From: Changchengzhania lutea
Lineage (GTDB): Bacteria; Bacteroidota; Bacteroidia; Flavobacteriales; Flavobacteriaceae
Direction of reading: 5' to 3'
Assembly: GCF_006974145.1 (NCBI RefSeq)
Contig: NZ_CP039456.1
Location: 4,030,499-4,094,498, forward strand
DNA: 64,000 nt
Positions 16,952 to 27,587 of this stretch are shown one piece after another (the first letter of the stretch is position 1; each line of letters starts with the position of its first letter). A program made the translations under genes and the position numbers. The notes under the pieces were generated by a model that searched no databases, was not told where the DNA came from, and saw only the letters and a list, made by a program, of their open reading frames with translations.

Positions 16952-17752
16952 GTGTTAGACTTTTTACTTACGGGAGATGCCTTAATGGCACTAATAACTT
17001 TGACGTTTTTAGAAATTATTTTAGGTATTGATAATATTGTGTTCATCTCTATTGCCGCCAATAAATTGCCAAAAAACCAACGCAGTAAAGCTACCAACAT
17101 CGGGTTGTTACTAGCCATGGTTCAAAGGATTATTTTATTATTTTTTGTATCGTTCTTAGTTGGTCTAAAACAACCATTTTATCATTTAGAAACCTCATGG
17201 CTAACTGTTAGCGTAAGCTGGCAAGCCCTTATATTGTTTGCAGGCGGTATGTTTCTAATTTATAAAAGTACTTCAGAAATACGGGATAAGGTTGAGACAC
17301 CCACTCATGATAGAGATACTGTTAAAAATAAACGCATTAACTCCCTATCTCAAGCTATTGTACAAATTATAATTATCGATTTTATATTTTCAATCGATTC
17401 TATACTGACGGCTGTTGGGATGACAAACGGCTTACATCCTAACCATAACTACACCTTAGTACTCATGATTATTGCCGTAATGATTTCCATTGCTATTATG
17501 ATTGGGTTTGCCAACCCTATTAGAAAATTTATTGATGTACACCCCAGTATTCAAATGCTAGGTTTGGCCTTTTTAATCTTGATAGGTTTTATGTTGATTA
17601 CGGAAGCCGCCCATCTTTCTGAAACGTCCCTATTTGGAAAAACAGTTGGTGCTATTCCTAAAGGCTATCTTTATTTTGCCATTGCATTTTCGCTATTTGT
17701 GGAATTTTTGAATTACAGAATTACTAAAAAGACCCAGAACCCTAAAGATTAG
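16952..17752 (+). CDS. TerC-family integral membrane protein
   Basis: Membrane protein of 266 residues related to TerC, a family tied to tellurite resistance and to manganese or calcium export. It has about seven hydrophobic segments and the two acidic signature helices: LEIILGIDNIVFISI near residue 25 and IIIDFIFSIDSILTAVGM near residue 150, whose aspartates probably bind the cation. The start is GTG at 16952, directly before the first helix. The last four bases overlap the end of the convergent parC gene. It follows miaA by 27 bases and probably shares its transcript. Confidence 0.9.
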   Translation: MLDFLLTGDALMALITLTFLEIILGIDNIVFISIAANKLPKNQRSKATNIGLLLAMVQRIILLFFVSFLVGLKQPFYHLETSWLTVSVSWQALILFAGGMFLIYKSTSEIRDKVETPTHDRDTVKNKRINSLSQAIVQIIIIDFIFSIDSILTAVGMTNGLHPNHNYTLVLMIIAVMISIAIMIGFANPIRKFIDVHPSIQMLGLAFLILIGFMLITEAAHLSETSLFGKTVGAIPKGYLYFAIAFSLFVEFLNYRITKKTQNPKD

Positions 17753-20373
17753 AATAGTGTAATCTGTCCTTCGTCGTCTAGATCCTTAGGTTTCTCAGTA
17801 TTGATTTCTTCAGAAATAGTTTCTGGATCTATCACGTCAAGTTCGTCCGCATGAACCTCTTCTGGTGCGCTGTAAGGCAACGGCTCTAGTATATTTATTT
17901 GATTCACTTTATCTTTAGTGAGTTGATTTCCTAAGGCGCTAATACCTTTAATGGATATGAATTCTTCCAAATTAATTTCAAGATTCTCTTTACGTTCTTT
18001 ACCACGCTCTTTGGCAAAAACAATTTCTGCCATGGGTTTCCAGTCGGTTGAAACAATTTCTAATTGTGAATTAGGGTGTTCAGAAATAAAGGATTCCTCC
18101 CGACCTTCATTTTCAATTAAAAAGCGCTTCACGTAGTACAGTTCCTTTTCCCCATTAAAATATATGGCTGATATCGGTTTTTTAGGAATCCATTTTTCCA
18201 TAACAATCATATCATTATCAAAATGCATGGTCACCTCTGGCGTCACCGTTTTGACAGTTCCAGTTTGGGTAATCACCAGCAATTTATCCTCGCCTCTAAA
18301 CTCACCGACCAATTCGCCCCGACCATCGACATTTAATCGTTGTACCGCATCATCAAACCAGATTTTACGTGGCTTCAGCGTAGATACTCCTTTCTCCTTG
18401 AGCTCGATACGTTTAATAGAATATTTAGTTACTAAATTACCTTTTGAAACCCGCCCTTTTATTAAGATATCAGCAAAATCGATATCCCATTTTAACTTTT
18501 TGATGCTTCCTGCTTGACGTAATAAAATAGTAACCACCTCGGCTTCTCCATTAGGGTTTGCTGAAAAATAAAGCACTACAGATCCTTTGTTGCCATTGGT
18601 AAGGTCATATTCCCTATCACGCGTGACACTAGTTACTGCAAAACGTTTTATATAGGATGGTCCGCCTTTTCCATCACGATAGATCATATTGTAAATGGTC
18701 CGCTTATCTTTCTTTTTAAAGACCGCTACATGAATAATGTCTTTTCCAATAAAGGTTTTAGAATCTACCTTGGTCACCATCATTTTACCTTCTTTTGTAA
18801 AGACCACGATATCATCAATATCACTACAATCGCAAACGTATTCATCACGCTTTAAAGACGTTCCTACAAAGCCCTCTGTTCTATTTACATAAAGTTTCGT
18901 ATTTCTAATCACCACTTTGGTGGCATCGACATCATCAAAAATTCGAATTTCGGTTTGACGATTTCGTCCTTCACCATATTCTTTTTTAAGTCTTGTAAAA
19001 TAAGCAATGGCATAATCAATAAGATGCTCTAAATGGTGTTTAACCTCTGCAATCTGATCCTCTAAAGCATCTATTTTCTGCTGTGCTTTATCAATATCGA
19101 ATTTCGAAATACGCTTGATTCGTATTTCGGTAAGCCGAACAATATCGTCCTCGGTAACCGCACGTTTTAAATGTTTAATATAGGGCTGAAGTCCTTTGTC
19201 TATGGCATTAATAACCCCTTCCCAAGTTTCTTCTTCCTCAATATCGCGATAGATCCTGTTTTCAATAAAAATGCGTTCCAAGGATGCAAAATGCCACTGT
19301 TCTTCAAACTCGCCCAGTCTAATTTCCAACTCCTGCTTTAAAAGCTGAACGGTGTTATCTGTACTCCGGCGCAGCATTTCGGTTACACCAACAAATAAAG
19401 GCTTATTATCTTCAATAACACAACCCAATGGTGCAATGGATGATTCACAACTTGTAAATGCATATAAGGCATCAATGGTTTTATCGGGCGATAGACCAGA
19501 CGGTAAATGCACTAATATTTCTACCTCTGCCGCGGTATTATCTTCAATCTTTTTAACCTTTATCTTTCCCTTGTCATTCGCTTTTAAAATGGAATCTATG
19601 AGCGTTGAAGTCGTGGTGCCAAAGGGAATTTCCGTAATGACCAAAGTGTTCTTATCGAGCTGTGAAATTCTTGCCCGTACGCGAACCCTTCCGCCTCTTA
19701 AGCCATCATTATAGTTGGAAAAATCTGCAATTCCGGCTGTTGGAAAATCCGGTAGAATGGTAAATCGTTTCCCTTGTAAATGCTTAATGGACGCATCTAT
19801 AAGTTCAATAAAATTATGTGGTAATATTTTAGTTGATAAACCAACAGCAATCCCTTCACCACCTTGTGCTAACAATAGCGGAAACATGACCGGAAGATTC
19901 ACGGGTTCCTTTCGACGACCATCATAACTGGCTTGCCACTCTGTAATTTTTGGATTGAATACAACGTCTAAGCCGAACTTGGAGATACGTGCTTCTATAT
20001 AACGAGATGCCGCAGCACGATCACCCGTTAAAATATTGCCCCAGTTTCCTTGAGTATCTATTAACAAATCTTTCTGACCAATTTGCACCATGGCATCTGC
20101 AATACTGGCATCACCATGGGGATGGTATTGCATGGTATGGCCAACAATGTTTGCTACTTTATTGTAGCGCCCATCATCCAAATCTTTCATGGAATGCATA
20201 ATACGGCGTTGCACCGGTTTAAAACCATCTTCAATGGCCGGTACAGCACGCTCTAAAATAACATAGGATGCATAGTCTAAAAACCAGTCTTTATACATGC
20301 CCGTAATACGGGTGATGGTTTCTTGGGGCTCTTCTTGGTCGTTTATTAAATCGTCGTTGTCTTCTTCAATCAT
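17749..20373 (-). CDS. parC: DNA topoisomerase IV subunit A
   Basis: DNA-breaking subunit of the type IIA topoisomerase that separates daughter chromosomes and relaxes supercoils. The 874-residue product begins with an acidic tail (MIEEDNDDLINDQEEPQET), then the winged-helix core VPAIEDGFKPVQRRIMHSM, HPHGDASIADAM, and the catalytic tyrosine Y125 in AASRYIEAR. A coiled-coil follows near residues 400-450, then the C-terminal blade region; the end is an acidic tail. Quinolone-determining residues sit in HGDASIADAM. It is 126 bases downstream of parE on the same strand. It could be confused with gyrA, but the pairing and the partner size fit topoisomerase IV of Bacteroidota. Confidence 0.93.
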   Translation of the reverse strand: MIEEDNDDLINDQEEPQETITRITGMYKDWFLDYASYVILERAVPAIEDGFKPVQRRIMHSMKDLDDGRYNKVANIVGHTMQYHPHGDASIADAMVQIGQKDLLIDTQGNWGNILTGDRAAASRYIEARISKFGLDVVFNPKITEWQASYDGRRKEPVNLPVMFPLLLAQGGEGIAVGLSTKILPHNFIELIDASIKHLQGKRFTILPDFPTAGIADFSNYNDGLRGGRVRVRARISQLDKNTLVITEIPFGTTTSTLIDSILKANDKGKIKVKKIEDNTAAEVEILVHLPSGLSPDKTIDALYAFTSCESSIAPLGCVIEDNKPLFVGVTEMLRRSTDNTVQLLKQELEIRLGEFEEQWHFASLERIFIENRIYRDIEEEETWEGVINAIDKGLQPYIKHLKRAVTEDDIVRLTEIRIKRISKFDIDKAQQKIDALEDQIAEVKHHLEHLIDYAIAYFTRLKKEYGEGRNRQTEIRIFDDVDATKVVIRNTKLYVNRTEGFVGTSLKRDEYVCDCSDIDDIVVFTKEGKMMVTKVDSKTFIGKDIIHVAVFKKKDKRTIYNMIYRDGKGGPSYIKRFAVTSVTRDREYDLTNGNKGSVVLYFSANPNGEAEVVTILLRQAGSIKKLKWDIDFADILIKGRVSKGNLVTKYSIKRIELKEKGVSTLKPRKIWFDDAVQRLNVDGRGELVGEFRGEDKLLVITQTGTVKTVTPEVTMHFDNDMIVMEKWIPKKPISAIYFNGEKELYYVKRFLIENEGREESFISEHPNSQLEIVSTDWKPMAEIVFAKERGKERKENLEINLEEFISIKGISALGNQLTKDKVNQINILEPLPYSAPEEVHADELDVIDPETISEEINTEKPKDLDDEGQITLF

Positions 20374-20499
20374 TAATTGCTAAACCTTATTTCTGGTACT
20401 CTGAGGGTCTTACCTAATTTATTTTCTTTACTATATAATTTATTTGACTTTTTGTATAGTTGTCTTATATAATTATTTCTCTTATTCTTACTAATTAAT

Positions 20500-22350
20500 C
20501 TATTCTATAATGTCCAATTCCACCTTCAAATTGTCAATAATAAATTCTTGACGGGATGGGGTGTTTTTGCCCATGTAAAAAGACAGTAAATCTTCAATAG
20601 ACATATTATCATCTAACATGATAGGATCTAAACGGATATCATCACCTATAAAATGCTTAAACTCATCTGGTGAAATTTCACCCAAACCCTTAAACCGTGT
20701 GATTTCTGGTTTAGGTTTTAATTTCTCAACAGCATTCCGTCGCTCCTCTTCAGAATAGCAATATATAGTTTCCTTTTTATTTCTTACTCTAAATAATGGG
20801 GTTTGTAATATATACAAATGGCCTTCTTTAATGACCTCAGGGAAGAATTGCAGAAAAAAAGTAATGAGCAACAATCTAATATGCATCCCATCTACATCGG
20901 CATCTGTAGCAATAACGACATTGTTATAGCGTAAATCTTCTAAAGACTCCTCAATATTTAAAGCGGCTTGTAATAGATTGAATTCTTCGTTTTCATAAAC
21001 AATCTTTTTACTTAAACCGTAACTATTCAGAGGCTTTCCTTTTAAACTGAATACGGCCTGCGTGTTTACATCTCGCGATTTTGTAATACTTCCGGATGCA
21101 GAATCACCCTCAGTGATAAAAAGCGTAGTCTCTAAATTACGTTCGTTTTTAGTATCCCCAAAATGCACACGACAATCACGTAATTTTTTATTGTGTAGAC
21201 TCGCTTTTTTAGCACGATCCTTAGCTAGTTTACGAATGCCCGATAACTCTTTCCGCTCACGCTCTGCTTGCATGATTTTTCGTTGGATTTTTTCGGCAGC
21301 ATCTGTATTCTTATGCAGATAATTATCAAAATACTTTTTAACGAAATCATTGATATACGTGCGTACCGTTGGCAAATCGCCACCCATATCTGTAGAACCC
21401 AACTTGGTTTTTGTCTGACTTTCAAAAACAGGCTCCATCACCTTGATGGCAATGGCACATACTACCGATTTTCTAATATCCGAGGCATCGTAATTTTTAC
21501 CAAAATACTCACGAATCGTTTTTACTAAAGCTTCGCGAAAAGCATTTAAGTGTGTGCCACCCTGCGTCGTGTTTTGACCATTGACAAAGGAGTGGTATTC
21601 TTCACTGTACTGTGTTCTACTATGGGTTAGCGCGACTTCAATATCTTCACCTTTTAAATGAATGATGGGATATAACCTATCCGTTTCATTTATATTTTCG
21701 GAGAGTAAATCCTTTAGTCCATTTTCGCTATAATACTTCTCGCCATTAAAAACAATCGTTAGTCCTGGGTTTAAGTATACATAGTTTTTAAGCATTTTAA
21801 TGATATACTCATTTCTATACTTATAGTTTTTAAAGATAATTTCATCGGGAACAAACGATACCTTCGTCCCTTTTCGTCTGGAAGTGTCGTCAAGTAATTC
21901 TTTATTGATTAAGTTTCCTTGTTCAAATTCCGCGGAAGCGCTTTTATTATCACGAGTCGATTCTACTCTAAAAAATGAGGATAAAGCATTTACCGCTTTG
22001 GTACCCACACCATTTAGTCCAACCGATTTTTTAAAGGCTTTGGAATCGTATTTTCCACCGGTATTCATTTTAGAAACTACATCGACCACTTTCCCTAGTG
22101 GGATGCCGCGACCGTAATCGCGAACGGTTACTTTGGTGCCTTGAATAGAGATCTCTATGGTTTTGCCTGCACCCATAACATACTCGTCAATGGAGTTGTC
22201 CAACACCTCTTTTAAAAGGATGTAAATACCATCGTCTGGAGAAGAGCCATCACCCAATTTTCCAATATACATTCCTGGTCGCATACGGATATGCTCCTTC
22301 CAGTCTAGTGAACGAATATTGTCTTCGGTATATTTGGTTTCTTCAGCCAT
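20500..22350 (-). CDS. parE: DNA topoisomerase IV subunit B
   Basis: ATPase subunit that works with ParC. The 616 residues have the GHKL ATP site ([14 protein letters not shown], then [11 protein letters not shown] and NTGGKYD), the transducer domain, and the TOPRIM domain: [11 protein letters not shown] and [14 protein letters not shown], whose acidic residues hold magnesium. It ends with RFKGLGEI, then the family tail [16 protein letters not shown]. The start is taken at the ATG in 22348-22350 ([17 protein letters not shown]); an in-frame TTG four codons earlier is less likely. First gene of the parE-parC operon. Confidence 0.94.
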   Translation of the reverse strand: MAEETKYTEDNIRSLDWKEHIRMRPGMYIGKLGDGSSPDDGIYILLKEVLDNSIDEYVMGAGKTIEISIQGTKVTVRDYGRGIPLGKVVDVVSKMNTGGKYDSKAFKKSVGLNGVGTKAVNALSSFFRVESTRDNKSASAEFEQGNLINKELLDDTSRRKGTKVSFVPDEIIFKNYKYRNEYIIKMLKNYVYLNPGLTIVFNGEKYYSENGLKDLLSENINETDRLYPIIHLKGEDIEVALTHSRTQYSEEYHSFVNGQNTTQGGTHLNAFREALVKTIREYFGKNYDASDIRKSVVCAIAIKVMEPVFESQTKTKLGSTDMGGDLPTVRTYINDFVKKYFDNYLHKNTDAAEKIQRKIMQAERERKELSGIRKLAKDRAKKASLHNKKLRDCRVHFGDTKNERNLETTLFITEGDSASGSITKSRDVNTQAVFSLKGKPLNSYGLSKKIVYENEEFNLLQAALNIEESLEDLRYNNVVIATDADVDGMHIRLLLITFFLQFFPEVIKEGHLYILQTPLFRVRNKKETIYCYSEEERRNAVEKLKPKPEITRFKGLGEISPDEFKHFIGDDIRLDPIMLDDNMSIEDLLSFYMGKNTPSRQEFIIDNLKVELDIIE

Positions 22351-22612
22351 AAAATGGAGCAAATTTTAATGATAGAACGCTAATATAACACAAGGTTACT
22401 AATTAAAAAACAGCCCGTTCACAAAGTAATTAACAATCCTGCTATTGTTTTTGTTGAGAACCTAATTTTTGCTTGATTTTAGTTACCAATGTACATTTTA
22501 CAGCTCACTATTTCTAAAATCATTGTTTTACACGTTATCGGAATTTCATATAAAATATATCTAAAGGTAGAATACTAAATATTGCTTTTTGCCTCGCAAT
22601 AACATTTGGATG

Positions 22613-22736
22613 CGTCATTGCGAGGAGGTACTACGTGGCAATCTGCTGATAATTATCTAAGATTACGATGCAAGACTATTTATTTATAAACTGTAATGAT
22701 TCAATTGAAAAGAATGCTTCGTTCCTCGCAAGGACG
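22613..22736. repeat. Palindromic CGTCATTGCGAGGA element
   Basis: Left arm CGTCATTGCGAGGA (22613-22626) faces right arm TCCTCGCAAGGACG (22723-22736) with one mismatch; the next bases (GGCAATCTGC against GAATGCTTCG) also partly pair. It is a widespread type of intergenic palindrome. A related copy sharing GTCATTGCGA forms the outer layer of the element at 32490-32906. Confidence 0.65.
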
Positions 22737-22744
22737 TTCGAATT

Positions 22745-22780
22745 AGTCGCAGTTTTCAGTCTCAGTCGCAGTATTCTGCA
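22745..22780. repeat. CAGT-rich spacer repeat
   Basis: Two near-direct units, AGTCGCAGTTTTCAGTCT and CAGTCGCAGTATTCTGC, related to the inverted copy at 10730-10785 and to 30630-30660. Confidence 0.5.
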
Positions 22781-22798
22781 TTCGTTAATTGTTATTCG

Positions 22799-23719
22799 TT
22801 AATCGGCATTCACTAATTTTTTATTTTTTTTTGTTGACACCAACACAATTCCAATTACAACTACCAAAGCGCCAAACAATTGCAATAATGTTAAGATTTC
22901 ATTTAAAAAAATCGCCGCTAAAATTATGGTGGAAATAGGTCCTACACCTGCAACAATTGCAAAGTTAGAAGAGCTAATCATTTTTATGGATTTGGATACC
23001 AAAAACGACGGAATCACCGTAGCAAAAACCGCAATTAAAAACCCTAAAACATAGACTTCCCATGAAAAGCTAAACAGGTCAACTTTACTAATTATACTAT
23101 AATGAACAAATACGCAAATACAAGAAACCAACATCGCATACGCCGTGAATTTAATCACGCCAAATTTCGGAATTAACCAACCACTCCCTACTAAATAAGA
23201 GGCATATGCTATGGCACTTAGCAATATGAAAACACCACCAATATAGGTGTCGCTTCCTGAAATACTTACCTCATCCCAAAAAGCAATCACAATACCTAAA
23301 TATGTTAATACAATAGCACCAGCCTGAATTTTGGTTATGGGTTGTTTTAAAAATAGCTTATTTAAAAGTAATACCACTGTAGGATACAGAAATAAAATAA
23401 TTCGCTCTAAACTGGCTTTTATATAGGTTAGCCCCACAAAATCAAAATAACTAGCTAAGTAATAGCCTACAAAACCAAAGAAAAATAACCATACATAATC
23501 TTTACGACCCACACGTATATTGAGATTTTGATTACGATATAAATAGGCAATAATAAGATAGAACGGAAATGAAAATAACATTCTTAGCAGTAAAATACTA
23601 ATGGCGTCAACTTCATAATTATAGGCTAATTTCACCATTACGGCTTTGGAAGAGAAAAGTACGATTCCCAGAATACCGATAGCAATTCCGTATATAAACG
23701 TTTTAGTAGCTTGTTGCAT
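22799..23719 (-). CDS. EamA/DMT-family transporter
   Basis: Inner-membrane permease of 306 residues with ten hydrophobic segments arranged as two EamA repeats of five. The first repeat has VMVKLAYNYEVDAISILLLR and the second begins near SGSDTYIGGVFILLSAIAYA; glycine- and proline-containing breaks such as FATVIPSFLVSKSI are typical of drug/metabolite exporters. The substrate cannot be told from sequence. The tail is short and basic (KKNKKL). It is a single gene between repeat-rich spacer DNA and ychF, on the same strand as ychF but 164 bases downstream of it. Confidence 0.88.
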   Translation of the reverse strand: MQQATKTFIYGIAIGILGIVLFSSKAVMVKLAYNYEVDAISILLLRMLFSFPFYLIIAYLYRNQNLNIRVGRKDYVWLFFFGFVGYYLASYFDFVGLTYIKASLERIILFLYPTVVLLLNKLFLKQPITKIQAGAIVLTYLGIVIAFWDEVSISGSDTYIGGVFILLSAIAYASYLVGSGWLIPKFGVIKFTAYAMLVSCICVFVHYSIISKVDLFSFSWEVYVLGFLIAVFATVIPSFLVSKSIKMISSSNFAIVAGVGPISTIILAAIFLNEILTLLQLFGALVVVIGIVLVSTKKNKKLVNAD

Positions 23720-23883
23720 AAAGCGAATATATAAGAGGATGTTTTAAAATGATTTCATATCCATTGAAGAATACGATGTTCAGATAACGTTACTAAATAT
23801 ATTGCCATATTTTTATAAACAAAAATAACAAGAAATGTACTCAACAACTAAACGAATAACGATTTAACGTCTCAACATCAAAA

Positions 23884-24978
23884 TTACACGTTAAACAAGA
23901 AATGCATCACATCGCCATCTTTAACAATATAATTTTTTCCTTCTACACGCATTTTTCCAGCTTCTTTCACTTTGGCTTCACTGCCAAAAGCGACATAATC
24001 ATTATAGCCAATAACTTCGGCGCGAATAAATCCTTTTTCAAAATCCGTATGGATTACTCCAGCCGCTTGTGGCGCGGTAGCCCCAATATCAACCGTCCAT
24101 GCGCGCACTTCTTTTACGCCTGCAGTGAAGTAAGTTTGTTGATTTAAAAGTTTGTATGCCGAACGAATTAATTTAGCAGAACCCGCTTCATCTAAACCTA
24201 TGTCTTGTAAAAACATCTGGCGCTCTTCGTAATCATCTAACTCATTAATATCTGCTTCTATCCCTACGGCTAGTACCAGGACCTCAGCATTTTCATCTTT
24301 TATAGCGTCTTTAACTTGCTCTACATACGCATTGCCTGAAACAGCAGCACCTTCATCTACATTACAAACGTACATGACGGGTTTGTCAGTAATTAGTTGC
24401 GATGGCTTAACAAAATCTTCATAATCATCCTCGCTAAATTCTAAAGCTCTCACAGAGATTCCAGCTTCTAATCCGGCTTTTATTTTTAACAACACCGCTT
24501 CTTCTTTTTGGGCTTCTTTATTACCCGTTTTTGCAGCGCGCTTTACTTTATCTAATTTCTTTTCTACGGTATCCAGGTCTTTAAGCTGCAATTCCATATC
24601 GATGGTTTCTTTATCTCTAATAGGGTTGACATTACCATCCACATGCACAATATTGTCATTATCAAAACAACGCAATACATGTAAAATGGCATCGGTTTCT
24701 CTAATATTGGCTAAAAACTGATTTCCTAAACCTTCACCCTTACTGGCGCCTTTTACTAATCCTGCAATATCTACAATCTCTACAGTTGCTGGTTGTACAC
24801 GCACGGGTTGCACCAATTCTTCCAATTTTTCCAATCGCGGATCTGGTACGTTTACCACACCAATATTAGGTTCAATTGTGCAAAACGGAAAGTTGGCACT
24901 TTGCGCTTTTGCATTTGATAAACAATTGAATAAGGTCGATTTCCCCACGTTTGGCAATCCTACAATACCTGCTTTCAT
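23884..24978 (-). CDS. ychF: YchF/OLA1-family translation-linked ATPase
   Basis: Conserved P-loop protein of 364 residues that binds ribosomes and prefers ATP over GTP; it is linked to oxidative-stress control. It has the G1 motif GLPNVGKST (7-15), the switch region [13 protein letters not shown], the G3 motif [10 protein letters not shown], and the altered G4 region VCNVDE, which explains its ATP preference. A coiled-coil insert lies around residues 130-170, and the C-terminal TGS domain ([20 protein letters not shown]) is complete. Length is normal. Confidence 0.96.
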   Translation of the reverse strand: MKAGIVGLPNVGKSTLFNCLSNAKAQSANFPFCTIEPNIGVVNVPDPRLEKLEELVQPVRVQPATVEIVDIAGLVKGASKGEGLGNQFLANIRETDAILHVLRCFDNDNIVHVDGNVNPIRDKETIDMELQLKDLDTVEKKLDKVKRAAKTGNKEAQKEEAVLLKIKAGLEAGISVRALEFSEDDYEDFVKPSQLITDKPVMYVCNVDEGAAVSGNAYVEQVKDAIKDENAEVLVLAVGIEADINELDDYEERQMFLQDIGLDEAGSAKLIRSAYKLLNQQTYFTAGVKEVRAWTVDIGATAPQAAGVIHTDFEKGFIRAEVIGYNDYVAFGSEAKVKEAGKMRVEGKNYIVKDGDVMHFLFNV

Positions 24979-25111
24979 TTTTTTAGATCATTAGATTAAA
25001 GAAACAAGAACCAAGACCTTGGTTTTTGCGACTGCAAATGTAACTATTTCCTTTGTTATTTTTTGTAACATTATCAAGCTTTAATCGTTAAGTTGATATA
25101 AACCATCGAGA

Positions 25112-26584
25112 ATGAAACATCCGCTTATAGTCTTAATTTTTTGTTTGAGTTATTTCACTGTTTTTCCACAGCAGATTACCGCGAAATTAGTTGATAAAAG
25201 TAACGGCACTCCTATTCCATTTGCCACAATAAAAACAGGAGCCTTTAGTGGTGTTATTTCTAATGAAGAAGGCTATTTTACTGTTAATTTAGAAGATGAT
25301 CTAAAATCCGTTACCATATCCTGTCTGGGTTATCAAAACAAAATAGTGAGCATCCAAGCGATTGAAAATTCTAATTATTTAATTGAACTGGAGGAAGCCA
25401 TCAATCAATTAAGTGAAGTTTTTATAAGTAATAAAAAGCCCAATGCAGATGCTATTATTGCGAGGGTTAACGCGAGAATTACAGATAATTATAATACCAA
25501 CCTCAACAAATACAACATATTTCATAGAACGACCGATTATGTGGATTTTAAAAGTCTGGTCTTTGAAATTGAAAAAGCATCCCATGTTAAGAAAAAAAAT
25601 CTGGAATCTGCCAATGCCAACTTAGAAGCCTTATCGAAAAAAATCCGTGCCAGTGATATGAAACATTTTACGGATTTTAAAGGCGCATTGTACAGTTTAA
25701 ATAAAGACAGTAGCAAACTCGTGGTACACAAAGCCACAAAACTGATGGACTTTAAAAACGATTTTTCTATTGATGATATTCAAGATAAGGCGCAAAGCAT
25801 CGTACTGACCTATTTAGACACCACAAAAACCTATAAACTAAAAACAGGATTGTTTAAAATTGAAGATTCCTTATCCTTAAAGGATGAAGATTTTAAAGAC
25901 GACCGTGAAAATGAGTTCGACTTACCACATTTAAATAATGAAACACGATCCTTATTACGACGTGCGCAATTTTATAAAAACTCCTTTTTAAACCGCATTT
26001 TAAACCCCGATAATTACGACTATTCGTTTGTTAGCACCACTTATAACAATGGCGACTTAAGCTATGTGATTCGTTTTGAACCGCGAAAAGGAAAATCGAA
26101 ATACACCGGAAAACTTTTTGTAAGCGATAGCACTTATGCCATTACCAAAATCGATTATACTTATTATAAAAACCGCCATGGTCAAAAGCTGAACTTAAAA
26201 TGGCTATTAGGCGTTAAATTCATATCCAATATTAGCGAAGGCACGATCTTGTTTGAAAAAAATAGCAATAATATATACCAGCCAAAATATATCAAGCGCA
26301 CTTCAGGCAGTTATTTTTATGTCAACCGCGATGTAAAATTTATTGAAAATAGCCGCGCCAGAAACAAAGTGGGTTTTAGTTTTAAAATTGAAGGCGATAA
26401 TCGTAACAAACAAGAATTGCTATTTACTGCGAATACAAAGCTTAGCGACAACGAGTTTGCTACTATTACACAGGATAGTATAGCACCTTATACCCTATTG
26501 AGTAAATTTGAAAAAACCATTTGGGAAAACGAGGAGACTTTAGAGCCTTTACAGGAAATGAAAGCGTTTGAGGTTGAGGAGTGA
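25112..26584 (+). CDS. Exported protein with carboxypeptidase-regulatory-like domain
   Basis: Secreted or outer-membrane-associated protein of 490 residues. The signal peptide is MKHPLIVLIFCLSYFTVFPQ. Residues 21-95 are a beta-sandwich of the CarboxypepD_reg-like type (ITAKLVDKSNGTPIPFATIK, ISNEEGYFTVNL, VTISCLGYQNKIV), the same fold that begins many TonB receptors. The remaining ~390 residues are rich in beta strands (YVIRFEPRKGKSKYTGKLFV, ITKIDYTYYKN) as in outer-membrane-linked DUF5686-like proteins, but I see no plug or TonB box. The role is unknown; a part in the cell envelope is the best inference. Confidence 0.8.
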   Translation: MKHPLIVLIFCLSYFTVFPQQITAKLVDKSNGTPIPFATIKTGAFSGVISNEEGYFTVNLEDDLKSVTISCLGYQNKIVSIQAIENSNYLIELEEAINQLSEVFISNKKPNADAIIARVNARITDNYNTNLNKYNIFHRTTDYVDFKSLVFEIEKASHVKKKNLESANANLEALSKKIRASDMKHFTDFKGALYSLNKDSSKLVVHKATKLMDFKNDFSIDDIQDKAQSIVLTYLDTTKTYKLKTGLFKIEDSLSLKDEDFKDDRENEFDLPHLNNETRSLLRRAQFYKNSFLNRILNPDNYDYSFVSTTYNNGDLSYVIRFEPRKGKSKYTGKLFVSDSTYAITKIDYTYYKNRHGQKLNLKWLLGVKFISNISEGTILFEKNSNNIYQPKYIKRTSGSYFYVNRDVKFIENSRARNKVGFSFKIEGDNRNKQELLFTANTKLSDNEFATITQDSIAPYTLLSKFEKTIWENEETLEPLQEMKAFEVEE

Positions 26585-26614
26585 TTTTGGGGTTATGATT
26601 ATCGGTTTGAGTAT

Positions 26615-26709
26615 GGTTTGTTGCTTGGTTAAGTAACTAATCCAGGAAATAAAAACTAAATAGAAAATCCTCACGGATTTTCGTAAGTAGCCTCAAATCA
26701 AGCAATTAA
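26615..26709 (-). repeat. Cassette-type repeat after lgt
   Basis: Read on the minus strand from the lgt stop: AATTAATTGCTTGATTTGAG, then GGCTACTTACG, a hairpin AAAATCC-GTGA-GGATTTT (26664-26681), TATTTAGTTTTTATTTCC and TTACTTAACCAAGCAACAAA. I recall this block as a common spacer attached to the 3' ends of unrelated, apparently mobile, genes in flavobacteria. The hairpin may also end transcription of lgt. Confidence 0.45.
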
Positions 26710-27543
26710 TTATATACCGTGCTGTACAATGGGCTTTTTATTTGTCAGTATTAAAATCAGTCCGACAATGACAAAAGGAATACTTAAAATTTGTCCCATA
26801 TTTATTGTCATTCCGTTTTCAAAACCGACTTGATTTTCTTTAAAAAACTCTATTATAAATCTTGCTGAAAATAGTAAGGCTAGAAACACTCCTAGAATCA
26901 GTCCGTTAGTTTTTTCTGTATCTCTGTTCTTATAGATAAACATTAATATTCCAAATATTAAAAGATACGAAAATGCTTCATAAAGTTGAGTTGGGTGTCT
27001 TGGTATTAAATCCTCTCTTTGAAAAATAACCCCCCAATGTCCATTTGTCGGTTTTCCATATATTTCCGAGTTCATAAAATTCCCAAATCTTATGAAAGCG
27101 GCTGCAATTGGTGCAACAATTGCAATTCTGTCTAAAACCCATAAAAAGTTGGTTTTATATTTTTTACAATAGATTCCAATTGCTATTAATACTCCAATAG
27201 TTCCTCCGTGACTTGCTAATCCTTGAAATCCGATGAACTTATATGTATCTCCAATTTTTTTAATCGGTAGTAAAATCTCGATTGGATTTTGAAAATAATA
27301 GGATGGGTCATAAAATAAACAATGTCCAAGTCTTGCTCCCAAAATTGTCCCAACAACTATATAGATAAATAACTTTTCTAAATTTTCAATAGGTATATTT
27401 TCTTTAAAGTAAATACGTTTCACAACGTAATGTGCTAAAAGAAGCCCTGTAATAAATAACAAACCATAATATTTTAAAGGAAAAGAATCAGTTATCCAAT
27501 ATATTACTGGGTCAAGATTCCAATTTATAATTCCATCATGCAT
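26710..27543 (-). CDS. lgt: Prolipoprotein diacylglyceryl transferase
   Basis: Inner-membrane enzyme that attaches diacylglycerol to the lipobox cysteine of lipoproteins. The 277 residues form about seven membrane helices. Signature residues are present: GARLGHCLFY (R71), GLASHGGTIG with H112, the Lgt signature IRFGNFMNSEIYGKP (152-164) with R152, N155 and E160, RHPTQLYEA, and FSARFIIEFFKE near the end. The start MHDGIINW is directly before the first helix region. On its 3' side is a repeat often attached to transferred genes, so this copy may be acquired; whether another lgt exists in the genome cannot be seen. Confidence 0.93.
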   Translation of the reverse strand: MHDGIINWNLDPVIYWITDSFPLKYYGLLFITGLLLAHYVVKRIYFKENIPIENLEKLFIYIVVGTILGARLGHCLFYDPSYYFQNPIEILLPIKKIGDTYKFIGFQGLASHGGTIGVLIAIGIYCKKYKTNFLWVLDRIAIVAPIAAAFIRFGNFMNSEIYGKPTNGHWGVIFQREDLIPRHPTQLYEAFSYLLIFGILMFIYKNRDTEKTNGLILGVFLALLFSARFIIEFFKENQVGFENGMTINMGQILSIPFVIVGLILILTNKKPIVQHGI

Positions 27544-27587
27544 TCTTTATTGTGGGGTTTTTGACTTGTGTACATCGATTAGAATAT

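Larger units (their letters stand above)
22351..22798. other. Gene-free spacer with dispersed repeats, 448 bases
   Basis: No coding frame. It contains the presumed promoter of the parE operon next to 22351, a palindromic element at 22613-22736, a CAGT-rich repeat at 22745-22780, and TTCGTTAAT-type repeats near 22782-22803 that run into the end of the next gene. Both repeats are described separately. Confidence 0.7.

Noticed and set aside
19352-20201. Several plus-strand open frames opposite parC
   Set aside because: All lie antisense to conserved topoisomerase segments, including the catalytic tyrosine region.
26585-26709. Transfer-RNA or integrase attachment site next to lgt
   Set aside because: No integrase gene, no tRNA and no direct repeat pair were found; only the cassette-type spacer motif is supported.
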